From Bacillota bacterium (lineage in GTDB: Bacteria; Bacillota; Clostridia; Acetivibrionales; DSM-1351): a DNA stretch of 11,815 nucleotides. Below the pieces are notes generated by a model. It saw only the letters and a program-made list of their open reading frames with translations. It made no database searches and had not been told where the DNA came from. Position 1 is the first letter of the stretch, and the number at the start of each line of letters is the position of its first letter. This document shows, piece after piece, positions 1-8,047 of the stretch. The DNA is taken from positions 1-11,815 of the forward strand of contig JAEYWA010000107.1 in NCBI GenBank assembly GCA_023431385.1, given 5' to 3'. The translations under genes and the position numbers were made by a program.

Positions 1-14
1 GTGGGATTTCCCAC
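1..14 (-). promoter_or_regulatory. Leader hairpin, cut by the left edge
   Basis: Read on the minus strand, this is GTGGG - AAAT - CCCAC, a perfect 5-bp GC-rich stem with a 4-nt loop. It lies about 30 nt downstream of the predicted start of the promoter at 53-81. The bases just upstream on the minus strand are CCAAGA, so the stem would extend if the sequence beyond the edge reads TCTTGG or similar. Hairpins of this GTGGG/CCCAC type often precede rimP in Firmicutes, and rimP usually follows polC. The stem is seen directly; the link to rimP is inference, because no part of that gene is in the window. Confidence 0.5.
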
Positions 15-52
15 TCTTGGCAGTCAAGTCTATTAAACCTCTATCCTTGTGT

Positions 53-81
53 ATTATATCATTATTATTTCAAATTATCAA
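53..81 (-). promoter_or_regulatory. Sigma-A type promoter reading out of the left edge
   Basis: The minus strand carries TTGATA (positions 81-76) and TATAAT (58-53), separated by exactly 17 nt. TGA lies just before the -10 box, giving an extended -10 (TGnTATAAT). That is a full -10 match and five of six -35 positions. The predicted start is near position 46. The promoter sits downstream of the polC stop, so it would drive the next gene to the left, most likely rimP and the nusA-infB operon by conserved order. I found no strong terminator between polC and this promoter, so read-through from polC is also possible. Confidence 0.8.
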
Positions 82-142
82 CAATTTATTACCGTTTTTA
101 AACAAAGTCTTAAATTTTTTTGGAAAATCAATTACATCAGTG

Positions 143-3100
143 TTAAAATAAACATAACTGGTTACTTTCAGGCAATCCCTTTAGACAATTATTTCTTTCA
201 AGAATTTCAATAACTGATTTACTTATTTTTGCCTTCGTCCTAAGTTCATCAATAGAAAGGAATTCACCGTCTTTTCTGGCTTCAACGATATTCAGTGCCG
301 CCGCCCCGCCCAGTCCCTGAAGGGCATTAAGAGGTGGTCTTATTCCCCCCTCTTCAATCCGAAACTTCTTAGCCTCAGATAAATAAAGGTCAATCGGAAG
401 GAACTTGAACCCTCTGGCATACATCTCGTTGGCAACCTCAAGTATTGTAAGAACGTTCTTTTCCTTTGTGGTAATATTATTTCCCTTCATTTCATATTCT
501 TTTATTTTATTTTTAACCTTGTCCTGCCCCTGAGCCATCATTTCAGCATCAAAATCATCAGCCCTTACGGTAAAATACGTTGCGTAAAAGGCTTCAGGAT
601 AGTAAACCTTAAACCAGGCAATACGGAATGCCATCATAACATAAGCTGCGGCATGGGCTTTGGGGAACATGTACTTTATAGTTTTACAGGACTTGATATA
701 CCAATCGGGTACATTATTTTCCTTCATTACAGCTTCATATTCTTCCTTGACCCCTTTACCCTTTCTTACATCCTCCATAATTTTGAAGGCTGTTTTAGGA
801 GGCAATCCGGCATGCATCAGATAAATCATGATATCGTCACGGCAGCAAATGCTTTTTGAAAGTGTAGTTATTCCTTCTCTTATTAGGTCCTGTGCATTAT
901 TGAGCCAAACGTCGGTACCGTGTGAAAGTCCTGATATTCTGATAAGCTCAGAGAACGTCTTAGGCTTTGTATCTACCAGCATCTGCCGTACAAATTTAGT
1001 TCCAAACTCAGGGATAGCAAAGGTTCCGGTTTCGCTGCCTATATCTTCCGGCTTAACCCCAAGTGCTTCTGTACTGCTGAAAAGACTCATGGTTTTGGCT
1101 TCACCAATGGTAATTGTTCTGGCATCTATCCCGGTAATATCCTCCAGCATCCTTATTACAGTAGGATCATCGTGTCCGAGTATATCCAGCTTCAGTATAC
1201 TTCCATGCAGGAAGTGGTAGTCAAAGTGTGTTGTTATAATTTCAGAGGTTGTATCATCAGCTGGTCTTTGGATAGGCGAAAAATCAAATATCTCCTTATC
1301 CTTCGGAACTATCATTATACCTCCCGGATGCTGTCCGGTAGTACGTTTTATGCCTGTACAGCCTTTCACAAGCCTGTTGATTTCGGCATTTGTAACCACA
1401 ATTCCTCTTTCATCAAGGTAATTCTTAACATAGCCGTAAGCGGTCTTTTCAGCTACAGAAGCTATTGTTCCCGCTCTGAATACATACCCTTCTCCGAATA
1501 GCTCTTCTGTGTATTTATGAGCAACAGGCTGGTATTCTCCTGAGAAGTTCAAGTCAATGTCAGGCTCCTTATCTCCATCGAAACCGAGAAAGGTTTCAAA
1601 CGGAATATCATAACCGTCTTTCTTTAAATTGTTACCGCATTTCGGACATACCTTGTCAGGCAGGTCAAAACCGCAGTCATAGGAACCGTCTAAAATAAAC
1701 TCGGAATGCTTACAGCTTTCACAGATATAGTGAGGCTGAAGTGAATTAACCTCAGTTATTCCCGACATATTCGCAACAAAGGAGGAACCTACCGATCCTC
1801 TGGAACCAACCAGGTACCCATCATTTATAGACTTTGATACAAGTTTTTGAGCAATCAGGTACATAACTGCAAAGCCATTTTTTATAATTGAGTTCAGTTC
1901 CTTCTCAAGTCTCTGCTGTACAACCTCTGGCAGCTCTTCGCCATATATCTCTCTGGCCTTGGTCATAGCCATATCTTCTATATCATGTTCTGCTCCTTCA
2001 ATTTTTGGAGGATATGTACCTTCAAGCACTGGCGCTATATTCTCAATCAAATCAGCAATATGATTAGTATTATCAATAACAACTTCACGAGCCTTTTCAG
2101 GTCCGAGGTATGCAAATTCCTCCAGCATTTCATCTGTAGTTCTGAAATAAAGCGGTGCCTGATTATCTGCATCAGTAAAACCCCGGCCAGACATAAGAAT
2201 TCTTCTGAAAACCTCATCCCTAGGGTCCATAAAATGTACATCACATGTAGCAACCACAGGCTTTTGATGTCTCTCACCCAGTCTGACAATTTTCTTATTA
2301 ATCTTTCTTAATTCCTCCTGAGATGAGACCTTACCACTATTAACCAAAAATTCATTATTTCCAAGGGGTTGAATTTCCAGATAGTCATAGAATCTTACTA
2401 TTTTAGATATTTCGTCTTCACTTTTATTGTTCAAGATAGCTCTGTACAGCTCTCCCGCTTCACAGGCACTACCCAGGATTAGTCCTTCCCTGTATTCCAT
2501 CAGTAGTTTCTTTGGAACTCTCGGTTTCTTATAAAAATACTTCAAATGTGACTGTGAAACTATTTTATACAAGTTTTTAAGGCCCACAGAATTCTTAACA
2601 AGTATAATGGCATGGTTTGAAGGTGATTTGACATTTACTTCATAATCAAAGGCATTTTCAATGTCCTTTATGGTCTTGCAGCCTTTATTCTTAAGTAACC
2701 CTAAACAGTGCAGGAATATTTTTGCCGTAGCAAGGGAATCATCCACTGCCCGGTGATGATTTTCCAGTTCAATCCCCAAATGCTTTGCAACAAGGTTAAG
2801 CTTGTACTTTCCAAGCTCAGGGAACATTTTTCTGCACAGCTCAAGTGTGTCTATGAATGGGTTTCTGATTCTCTCTCCGATTATTTTAGCGTTCTGCTTT
2901 ATAAAGCCTACATCAAAGGTTGCATTGTGAGCTACAAGAACAGTTCCCTGTATAAACTCCATAAAATCGGTAAGCACCTGTTCTATAGGAGGAGCATCCT
3001 TTACCATGTCGTCGGTAATGCCTGTCAGCTTAACAATAAAGCTTGGAATGGGTATTCCGGGATTTACAAAGGCGCTGAACTTCTCAATTATCTGCCCTGC

Positions 3101-4447
3101 TTTTAACTTTACCGCACCGATTTCGGTTATCCTGTCCTTCTGAGGATTAAGCCCCGTAGTCTCTATGTCAAATATTACGAATTCACCATCAAGGGTATGG
3201 GAATCAGGGTTATATACAATGGGTACATTATCATCCAGTAAATAGCATTCAAGTCCGTATATAACTTTAATACCATGCTTTTTGGAAGCTCCGTAGGCAT
3301 CGGGATACGCTTGTACAACACCATGATCTGTGATAGCAATAGCCTTATGTCCCCATTTCGCAGCTCTTTTTACAAGCTCCTTAACAGGAGTAACTCCATC
3401 CATAGAGCTCATCTGAGTATGTAAATGGAGTTCCACCCTTTTATTCTCAGCATCATCGTGCCGGATTTCCTTTTCAGTCTCCACAATATCAAAAGCCATA
3501 ACCGTAAGTTCTTTTGAAAACTTATCGTACTGAGCTTCTCCTCTGATTCTTAGACAAACTCCCTCAACAATTCGTTCTGAAATGTTGGCAAAATCCTTCT
3601 TCTCCACAAACATTTTAACGGTTACAGAACTTGTGTAATCCGTAACGTCAAATATGTAAATAAACTTTCCACCCCGGATTTCTCTTGATTCAGTTCTGAA
3701 TACCTCTCCGGCAATGGCCACTTTCCCTGAATCAGGTGTAACTTCAGAAATCCTCATTATACTGTCAGTAAAAGGTTTTCCGGCTATTATTCCCTTAGTA
3801 GGACCATCTCCGGGATGTGAATCCCTGCTCTCGGAAAAACTTTTAGGCTTCTCTTGTGATGGAGCTGCAGTCATTGCAGTACTTACTACCTGCGCCTCGT
3901 TTTTTTCCTTCTCTGCAACGTATTCCTCAAGAATATTGGAATCCACCTCAAGGTCGCAAAACTCAACCTTAACCCTTTTTGATACAGTATCCTCAATATA
4001 CTGTTCAAGGATTGTATGGCAATTTTGAGTTTTTAGAATCTGTGAGCCCTTTGTAGCAAGCCTGATTTGTATTTTCCCGTCAGCAAATTCACAGGTACTG
4101 TCAGAAAGTATGCCTCTGCAGACCGCGACTTTCCGGTTCAGCATCTGAATCAGCTCATCCCACATCAACTCCAGAAATTCTTTTATGCCGTATTCACGTG
4201 TGCATTTTACCCTGATAGTTATATTATTAGCCCCAAGTGAAGCTGTCAAGTGCTCCTCCATTTTTGAAACCAGCCCCGGACTGATTAATTCAGGACCCAA
4301 TGTATATATTTCAAGTTTGTTGGACTTGATAAAAACACTCATCCTGTCTACGGCCAATTTACTAAAAACAGAAAATTCCCCGTTAAAGTCAACTTGCTCA
4401 GGGAATAACTCTTGAAATAATTTATTTGAATTTGTAGAACCTTCCAT
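143..4447 (-). CDS. polC: DNA polymerase III alpha subunit, PolC type (Gram-positive replicase)
   Basis: This is the replicative DNA polymerase of low-G+C Gram-positives, with built-in 3'-5' proofreading. At 1434 aa it has the usual full length. Domains in order: an N-terminal domain (about 1-200), an OB fold (about 240-325), a PHP domain opening with HLHTQMSSMDG (341-351) and ITDHG (372-376), and a DEDDh exonuclease inserted in the PHP domain: DIETTG 427-432, HNATFD 507-512, and H565 with D570. The rest of the PHP domain follows. The polymerase core has GSRGSVGSSF (881-890), a zinc site with C909, C912, C934 and C937, catalytic D963 and D965 in PDIDLNF, and D1088 in KLDILGHDD. The extreme C-terminus QLCLF is a sliding-clamp binding motif. 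The start is ATG after a modest GGGGT site (CCCC on the plus strand at 4457-4460, 9 nt away). All key residues are intact. rlmA lies 143 bp upstream in the same direction. Confidence 0.98.
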   Translation of the reverse strand: MEGSTNSNKLFQELFPEQVDFNGEFSVFSKLAVDRMSVFIKSNKLEIYTLGPELISPGLVSKMEEHLTASLGANNITIRVKCTREYGIKEFLELMWDELIQMLNRKVAVCRGILSDSTCEFADGKIQIRLATKGSQILKTQNCHTILEQYIEDTVSKRVKVEFCDLEVDSNILEEYVAEKEKNEAQVVSTAMTAAPSQEKPKSFSESRDSHPGDGPTKGIIAGKPFTDSIMRISEVTPDSGKVAIAGEVFRTESREIRGGKFIYIFDVTDYTSSVTVKMFVEKKDFANISERIVEGVCLRIRGEAQYDKFSKELTVMAFDIVETEKEIRHDDAENKRVELHLHTQMSSMDGVTPVKELVKRAAKWGHKAIAITDHGVVQAYPDAYGASKKHGIKVIYGLECYLLDDNVPIVYNPDSHTLDGEFVIFDIETTGLNPQKDRITEIGAVKLKAGQIIEKFSAFVNPGIPIPSFIVKLTGITDDMVKDAPPIEQVLTDFMEFIQGTVLVAHNATFDVGFIKQNAKIIGERIRNPFIDTLELCRKMFPELGKYKLNLVAKHLGIELENHHRAVDDSLATAKIFLHCLGLLKNKGCKTIKDIENAFDYEVNVKSPSNHAIILVKNSVGLKNLYKIVSQSHLKYFYKKPRVPKKLLMEYREGLILGSACEAGELYRAILNNKSEDEISKIVRFYDYLEIQPLGNNEFLVNSGKVSSQEELRKINKKIVRLGERHQKPVVATCDVHFMDPRDEVFRRILMSGRGFTDADNQAPLYFRTTDEMLEEFAYLGPEKAREVVIDNTNHIADLIENIAPVLEGTYPPKIEGAEHDIEDMAMTKAREIYGEELPEVVQQRLEKELNSIIKNGFAVMYLIAQKLVSKSINDGYLVGSRGSVGSSFVANMSGITEVNSLQPHYICESCKHSEFILDGSYDCGFDLPDKVCPKCGNNLKKDGYDIPFETFLGFDGDKEPDIDLNFSGEYQPVAHKYTEELFGEGYVFRAGTIASVAEKTAYGYVKNYLDERGIVVTNAEINRLVKGCTGIKRTTGQHPGGIMIVPKDKEIFDFSPIQRPADDTTSEIITTHFDYHFLHGSILKLDILGHDDPTVIRMLEDITGIDARTITIGEAKTMSLFSSTEALGVKPEDIGSETGTFAIPEFGTKFVRQMLVDTKPKTFSELIRISGLSHGTDVWLNNAQDLIREGITTLSKSICCRDDIMIYLMHAGLPPKTAFKIMEDVRKGKGVKEEYEAVMKENNVPDWYIKSCKTIKYMFPKAHAAAYVMMAFRIAWFKVYYPEAFYATYFTVRADDFDAEMMAQGQDKVKNKIKEYEMKGNNITTKEKNVLTILEVANEMYARGFKFLPIDLYLSEAKKFRIEEGGIRPPLNALQGLGGAAALNIVEARKDGEFLSIDELRTKAKISKSVIEILERNNCLKGLPESNQLCLF

Positions 4448-4529
4448 AATTTATGACCCCATTATAATAATTATGTACAATACGATGTCTCTGATATTTA
4501 ATATGCTACTACATTTATTCGCACTAATA

Positions 4530-4553
4530 ATATATCAAAAAATGTTGATATAT
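4530..4553 (-). repeat. AT-rich hairpin in the polC 5' region
   Basis: The arms ATATATCAA (4530-4538) and TTGATATAT (4545-4553) form a perfect 9-bp inverted repeat with a 6-nt centre. On the minus strand it lies between the rlmA stop and the polC start, downstream of a possible extended -10 at 4563-4571. It has only two G:C pairs and no U tract, so it is not a typical terminator. It could be a weak stem in the polC leader or a binding site for a dimeric protein. The symmetry is seen; a function is not. Confidence 0.4.
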
Positions 4554-4562
4554 CTCTATTAC

Positions 4563-4571
4563 ATTTTAACA
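4563..4571 (-). promoter_or_regulatory. Possible extended -10 promoter for polC
   Basis: The minus strand reads TGT-TAAAAT, an extended -10 element with five of six bases matching TATAAT. No good -35 box lies 16-18 nt upstream. If used, transcription would start near 4556 and give a leader of about 110 nt that contains the 9-bp AT-rich hairpin. AT-rich DNA yields such matches by chance, so this is a candidate only; polC may simply be read from upstream genes. Confidence 0.25.
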
Positions 4572-4590
4572 TAAGTAAGAGAAATTTTAC

Positions 4591-5487
4591 CTAGATCTTT
4601 TCATATACGAGTATGTTAATATCCACCTCAGTATGGAGCTCATCCATTTTATCAATGGTTGCAATATCTGCGTGTCTGCTGTAAGGCGTCATTTTAAAGA
4701 GATTAATAATATCCTGTTTGTCCTTGAGGCTAATATTATAGTTTACACCTGATTCCTCTACCAGCCTGAAGCCCTTTCGCACAGTCCCCTTTTGTCCGAT
4801 TTCCTCGGGCTCTTGGTACATAAGCTTTTTAAGGCTATATAAGTGAAGGGCGCCGGGAACGGCAACTATCAATTTTCCGTTAGGCTTCATTATACGCCTG
4901 AATTCATGTTCATCTCTTGGTGCAAAAATACAAAGTATATAATCGACAGTATTATCCAGTATTGGTATGTGATAATTGCTGGCTACCGCAAAACGGACCT
5001 GCTTGTCCCTTCCCGCGGCATAATTAATGGCATCTCTGGAAACATCGGTACCGTAGAGACAAAAATCTGTATTTCTAAAGTCCTGGTTTTGATATTCAAA
5101 TTTACTTTTCAGTCTGCTTATGTAGTAGCCCTCACCACAGCCGGCGTCATAAATATTAATTTCTTTACAAGTGTCATCTTTGCCGGTTTCTGAAGTAGCC
5201 TGATTTAAACTGTTATTTAGGCTTGAATTAGTGCAAAATTGATAAATAATTGAATTCAACTTATCGGAAAATTGTTGATAGTACCCCTTTTCAAGGAAAT
5301 CTCTTCTGCTTTGCAGCATTTCCTTAGTGTCTCCGGGATTGCCCGCTCCGATATGGCTTGAAAGCAAAAGGTTAACATATCCCTTTCTGGCAATGTCAAA
5401 ATTATGCCCATTTGGACAAAAGTATTGTTTCAACCCCTGTTTCAAGGCTTTTGAGCAATTTGGACACTTGAATATAGTTTTTGTCAT
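4591..5487 (-). CDS. rlmA: 23S rRNA (guanine-N1)-methyltransferase, RlmA/RrmA family
   Basis: Members methylate N1 of a guanine in helix 35 of 23S rRNA with S-adenosylmethionine: G745 for the E. coli type, G748 for the Gram-positive RlmA(II)/TlrB type, where the mark alters tylosin or telithromycin response. With the start chosen here the protein has 298 aa. It opens with a zinc knuckle (C8, C11, C24, H28), followed by the family stretch KGYVNLL (35-41) and GNPGDTKEM (49-57). The SAM motif is DAGCGEGYY (114-122), followed by GTDVSRDAI and the motif CIFAPRDEHEF. A Ser/Asn/Thr-rich linker (about 85-110) before the SAM motif is longer than in E. coli RlmA. I chose ATG at 5487 over the GTG at 5499 because that GTG lies inside the Shine-Dalgarno sequence. 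Family assignment is firm; which guanine is methylated cannot be read from the sequence. It is 97 bp after ispG and 143 bp before polC. Confidence 0.88.
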   Translation of the reverse strand: MTKTIFKCPNCSKALKQGLKQYFCPNGHNFDIARKGYVNLLLSSHIGAGNPGDTKEMLQSRRDFLEKGYYQQFSDKLNSIIYQFCTNSSLNNSLNQATSETGKDDTCKEINIYDAGCGEGYYISRLKSKFEYQNQDFRNTDFCLYGTDVSRDAINYAAGRDKQVRFAVASNYHIPILDNTVDYILCIFAPRDEHEFRRIMKPNGKLIVAVPGALHLYSLKKLMYQEPEEIGQKGTVRKGFRLVEESGVNYNISLKDKQDIINLFKMTPYSRHADIATIDKMDELHTEVDINILVYEKI

Positions 5488-5496
5488 TATATCTCG

Positions 5497-5504
5497 CACC
5501 TTCT
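5497..5504 (-). promoter_or_regulatory. Ribosome binding site that sets the rlmA start
   Basis: The minus strand reads AGAAGGTG, ending 9 nt before ATG at 5487. The in-frame GTG at 5499 is part of this site and so cannot be the normal start; the four extra N-terminal residues it would add are probably not made. Confidence 0.7.
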
Positions 5505-5536
5505 CTGATACGTTGTTTACACTAATTAATCAAACA

Positions 5537-5608
5537 AAAGCTTTTCGATTTCTAAAGGAAATTTCCACTGGATCTAACCTCATACTAAAGCTTTTCAATT
5601 TCCTTTAG
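5537..5608 (-). repeat. Direct and inverted repeats at the ispG 3' end
   Basis: Two nested patterns overlap here. A 16-nt direct repeat with one mismatch lies at 5537-5552 and 5587-5602, exactly 50 bp apart; the right copy is the end of the ispG coding sequence (codons for EIEKL plus one base of the stop). A perfect 12-nt inverted repeat, CTAAAGGAAATT at 5552-5563 against AATTTCCTTTAG at 5597-5608, has a 33-nt centre. In the transcript the stem would pair the last ispG codons with the ispG-rlmA spacer and hold the ispG stop codon in its loop. There is no U tract, so it is not a standard terminator. It may affect processing, decay or coupling, but no function is shown. Confidence 0.55.
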
Positions 5609-6646
5609 TAATGCCTCTACAGCGTTTTCCTGCGGTAATTTTTTTACTATCTGTCCCTTCTTGAAAAGCAGCACCTCATTAACACCACCTGCTATACCTA
5701 TATCTGCATCTTTTGCCTCACCAGGACCATTCACCGCACAACCCATTATTGCAACCTTTATATCCTTATTCAGTTTGTCCAATACCGGCTCTATCTGATT
5801 TACTATTCCTATCAGGTCAACCCGTGTCCTCCCACAGGTAGGGCAGGATACTACTTCAATCCCTTCCTTAAGCAATCCAAGTGCCTTAAGTATCTGTTTA
5901 CCAGCTTTAATTTCCTCAACAGGATCTCCTGTAAGAGAAACCCGTATGGTATCACCGATACCCTCTGCAAGAAGGCAGCCAATACCTACTGAAGATTTAA
6001 TTGTTCCCTTATAAACCGTGCCTGCCTCAGTAACCCCAATATGCAGAGGGTAATTAGTTTTCTGTGAAAGCAATCTGTAGGCAGCAATAGTCATGGGAAC
6101 GCTTGAAGCTTTAATGGAAATTGCTATATCGTCAAAGTCTGCCGCTTCAAGCATTGAGGCATGCTTTAATGCACTTTCCACCATTCCTTCCGGTGTGACG
6201 CCCTCATACTTTTTTAAAATACTTTTTTCTACAGAACCAGAGTTTACTCCGATCCGTATGGGTATCTGTCTCTCCCTCGCCATGTCAGCGACTATTTTTA
6301 CCCTGTCCTGACCACCTATATTGCCCGGATTGAGACGGATCTTGTCCACACCGTTACGCATACACTCCAAAGCCAGTCTATAGTCAAAATGTATGTCGGC
6401 AACCAGAGGTATTCTTACTGCTTTCTTTATTTCTTTTACTGCCTCTGCAGACTGGCTGTCGGGAACTGCTACTCTGATAATCCTGCAGCCTTCCTCCTCA
6501 AGCCTTTTTATCTGTTCCACAGTAGCTTTTACGTCTCTTGTATCGGTATTGGTCATTGACTGAACAGAAATAGGAGAATCTCCTCCTATGAAGATATCTC
6601 CCACTCTTATTTTTTTTGTCTGTTTTCTCAATATATAATTATCCAT
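5585..6646 (-). CDS. ispG: 4-hydroxy-3-methylbut-2-en-1-yl diphosphate synthase (HMBPP synthase)
   Basis: IspG (GcpE) converts 2-C-methyl-D-erythritol 2,4-cyclodiphosphate into HMBPP, the next-to-last step of the MEP isoprenoid pathway, using a [4Fe-4S] cluster in the cytosol. The protein has 353 aa, the usual length of the short bacterial form without the plant-type insert. The N-terminal TIM-barrel half shows SVQSMTNTDT (27-36), DIHFDYRLAL (84-93) and KIRLNPGNIG (102-111). The C-terminal half carries the cluster ligands C268 and C271 in SCPTCGRT, then C303 and E310 in MGCAVNGPGE. The start ATG at 6646 follows an AAAGG-type site at about 8 nt. It begins 23 bp after the rseP stop and so is almost surely co-transcribed with rseP and dxr. 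Dxr, an earlier enzyme of the same pathway, is two genes upstream. Its last codons form part of the repeat structure at 5537-5608. Confidence 0.98.
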   Translation of the reverse strand: MDNYILRKQTKKIRVGDIFIGGDSPISVQSMTNTDTRDVKATVEQIKRLEEEGCRIIRVAVPDSQSAEAVKEIKKAVRIPLVADIHFDYRLALECMRNGVDKIRLNPGNIGGQDRVKIVADMARERQIPIRIGVNSGSVEKSILKKYEGVTPEGMVESALKHASMLEAADFDDIAISIKASSVPMTIAAYRLLSQKTNYPLHIGVTEAGTVYKGTIKSSVGIGCLLAEGIGDTIRVSLTGDPVEEIKAGKQILKALGLLKEGIEVVSCPTCGRTRVDLIGIVNQIEPVLDKLNKDIKVAIMGCAVNGPGEAKDADIGIAGGVNEVLLFKKGQIVKKLPQENAVEALLKEIEKL

Positions 6647-6669
6647 AGCCTTTTCCTTTCACTATACAG

Positions 6670-7962
6670 CTATCCTCGTCCCAATCTCAGAATGTCGTTG
6701 AAGGTGGCATATAGCATTAGCATTATAAGAATAACCATACCTATCATGGTTATAAGCGCTTCCTTTTCAGGATTCAGTGGCTTTTTTCTGATCCCTTCAA
6801 TCAGAAGCAGTACAAGCTTGCTTCCATCAAGTGCCGGGAATGGAATAAGATTAACCAATCCAAGGTTTATACTTATCATTGAGGTAATTGATAGAAGATT
6901 AATAAGGGTTTCCATGGCTGACTCACTTGTAGACACCTCATTGCTGATAGTGGTTGTTATTCCTACAGGACCCATAAGTTCACTTGCAGGGACTGTTCCG
7001 GTAATCAGCCATCCCAGAGAATAGTATATAGATCTTGCTAGAAATACGTTGTATTTGACGGCTTCCTTTATTGTACTGCCAATTCCACCTTTATTGTGTA
7101 CAAAGTCCACAGTACCTATTGCATAGAATTCGGGATTTTTACTTTTCGAAGGTACTACAGGTGTAAGCTCCTGCTGCTTACCATCTCGCTCAACCCTTAT
7201 TGCCACTTTTTTATCTTTATTCTGTTGAAGTATTTCACGTATATCTTTTCTTGTCTTTACATCGGCTCCATTTAGTTTTACAATCCTGTCTCCTTCTTTC
7301 AAGCCGGCAGTTTTTGCAGGCGATTTGTCGGAAACAGCTTTAACTACATTGGAATTAGTACCTTCCAGTTCATCCTCAGCAGGAGTAAAACCAAGTATAT
7401 AGTTCTGTCTGTCGGGAGTCATTTCTACAGTTTTGGTTTTTCCGTCTCTCTCATATTGTAATTTAATACTTTCATCTGTTAGAGGATAGGAAAAAATTGA
7501 AAGGTCGTTTATATTATAAATTGTTTTTCCATTATATTTTATAAGCCTGTCACCGACCCTTAGTCCGGCTGTCTCAGCAGCTGATCCCGGCATAATAGCT
7601 TTAACCTCTGTTGTATAATAACCGGTCTGTGTAAGCATTATAATTGCTAATATCAACGCTGTTAATATGTTCATTATAGGCCCTGCTGCAATAATTGCCG
7701 CTCTAACACCTATGGGCTTTCTGTTGAAGGCTCTGTCGTCCTCAGAGGCCTCTTCCTCACCTTCCATCTTGACATAACCCCCAAGAGGTATAAGCCTCAA
7801 AGAGTAAAGTGTTTCTCCCTTTTTAAAGGAGAGTAGCTTGGGCCCCATAAAAAGCGAAAATTCATTTACCTTAACCTTAAAAGCTTTTGCCACCAAAAAG
7901 TGACCAAGTTCATGAACAATTATTAAAAAGCTCAGCGCCAATATTGCCAGTAGAATACCCAT
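6670..7962 (-). CDS. rseP: Site-2 intramembrane zinc metalloprotease RseP/RasP
   Basis: RseP (RasP/YluC in Bacillus) cuts membrane proteins within the bilayer; known substrates in relatives include anti-sigma factors such as RsiW and the division protein FtsL. The 430-aa protein starts with a hydrophobic helix carrying HELGH (H17, E18, H21). A second membrane segment follows at about 85-112. Two PDZ-like domains come next (about 115-180 and 205-270), both with a GLxxGDRI/L-type core (GLRVGDRL, GLKEGDRI). A membrane segment at about 351-375 leads into NLIPFPALDG, whose L378-D379-G380 gives the third zinc ligand, and a last segment is at about 400-422. I chose ATG at 7962, which has GGAGG 5 nt upstream and puts HELGH at the usual distance from the N-terminus; an upstream ATG at 7980 lacks such a site. 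The substrate in this organism is unknown. It lies between dxr and ispG, a common clostridial order. Confidence 0.96.
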   Translation of the reverse strand: MGILLAILALSFLIIVHELGHFLVAKAFKVKVNEFSLFMGPKLLSFKKGETLYSLRLIPLGGYVKMEGEEEASEDDRAFNRKPIGVRAAIIAAGPIMNILTALILAIIMLTQTGYYTTEVKAIMPGSAAETAGLRVGDRLIKYNGKTIYNINDLSIFSYPLTDESIKLQYERDGKTKTVEMTPDRQNYILGFTPAEDELEGTNSNVVKAVSDKSPAKTAGLKEGDRIVKLNGADVKTRKDIREILQQNKDKKVAIRVERDGKQQELTPVVPSKSKNPEFYAIGTVDFVHNKGGIGSTIKEAVKYNVFLARSIYYSLGWLITGTVPASELMGPVGITTTISNEVSTSESAMETLINLLSITSMISINLGLVNLIPFPALDGSKLVLLLIEGIRKKPLNPEKEALITMIGMVILIMLMLYATFNDILRLGRG

Positions 7963-7967
7963 AGATT

Positions 7968-7972
7968 CCTCC
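7968..7972 (-). promoter_or_regulatory. Ribosome binding site that sets the rseP start
   Basis: GGAGG on the minus strand lies 5 nt before ATG at 7962. It lies within the codons of the longer frame that begins at 7980, which has no comparable site upstream, so the shorter protein is favoured. Confidence 0.8.
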
Positions 7973-8047
7973 GTTACCATATCATTTCATTTTACATACA
8001 GCTAACTTATCTCAATAGAATATTAAATAGTGAATTGTAAATCTTTT

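Noticed and set aside
82..142. Possible polC terminator in the AT-rich spacer
   Set aside because: Only weak A/T symmetry such as TTTAA/TTTAAA is present, with no G:C stem before a U tract.
828..1220. 130-aa plus-strand open frame inside polC
   Set aside because: It runs antisense to the conserved PolC polymerase core, has no clear ribosome binding site and no recognisable motif. It is a shadow of the real gene.
2708..3106. 132-aa plus-strand open frame inside polC
   Set aside because: It overlaps the intact PolC exonuclease domain on the other strand and shows no family features.
4461..4466. TATAAT on the minus strand just before polC
   Set aside because: A start from this -10 would fall at about 4454, inside the spacer after the ribosome binding site, giving a nearly leaderless mRNA. 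The matching -35 position reads GACATC, a poor fit.
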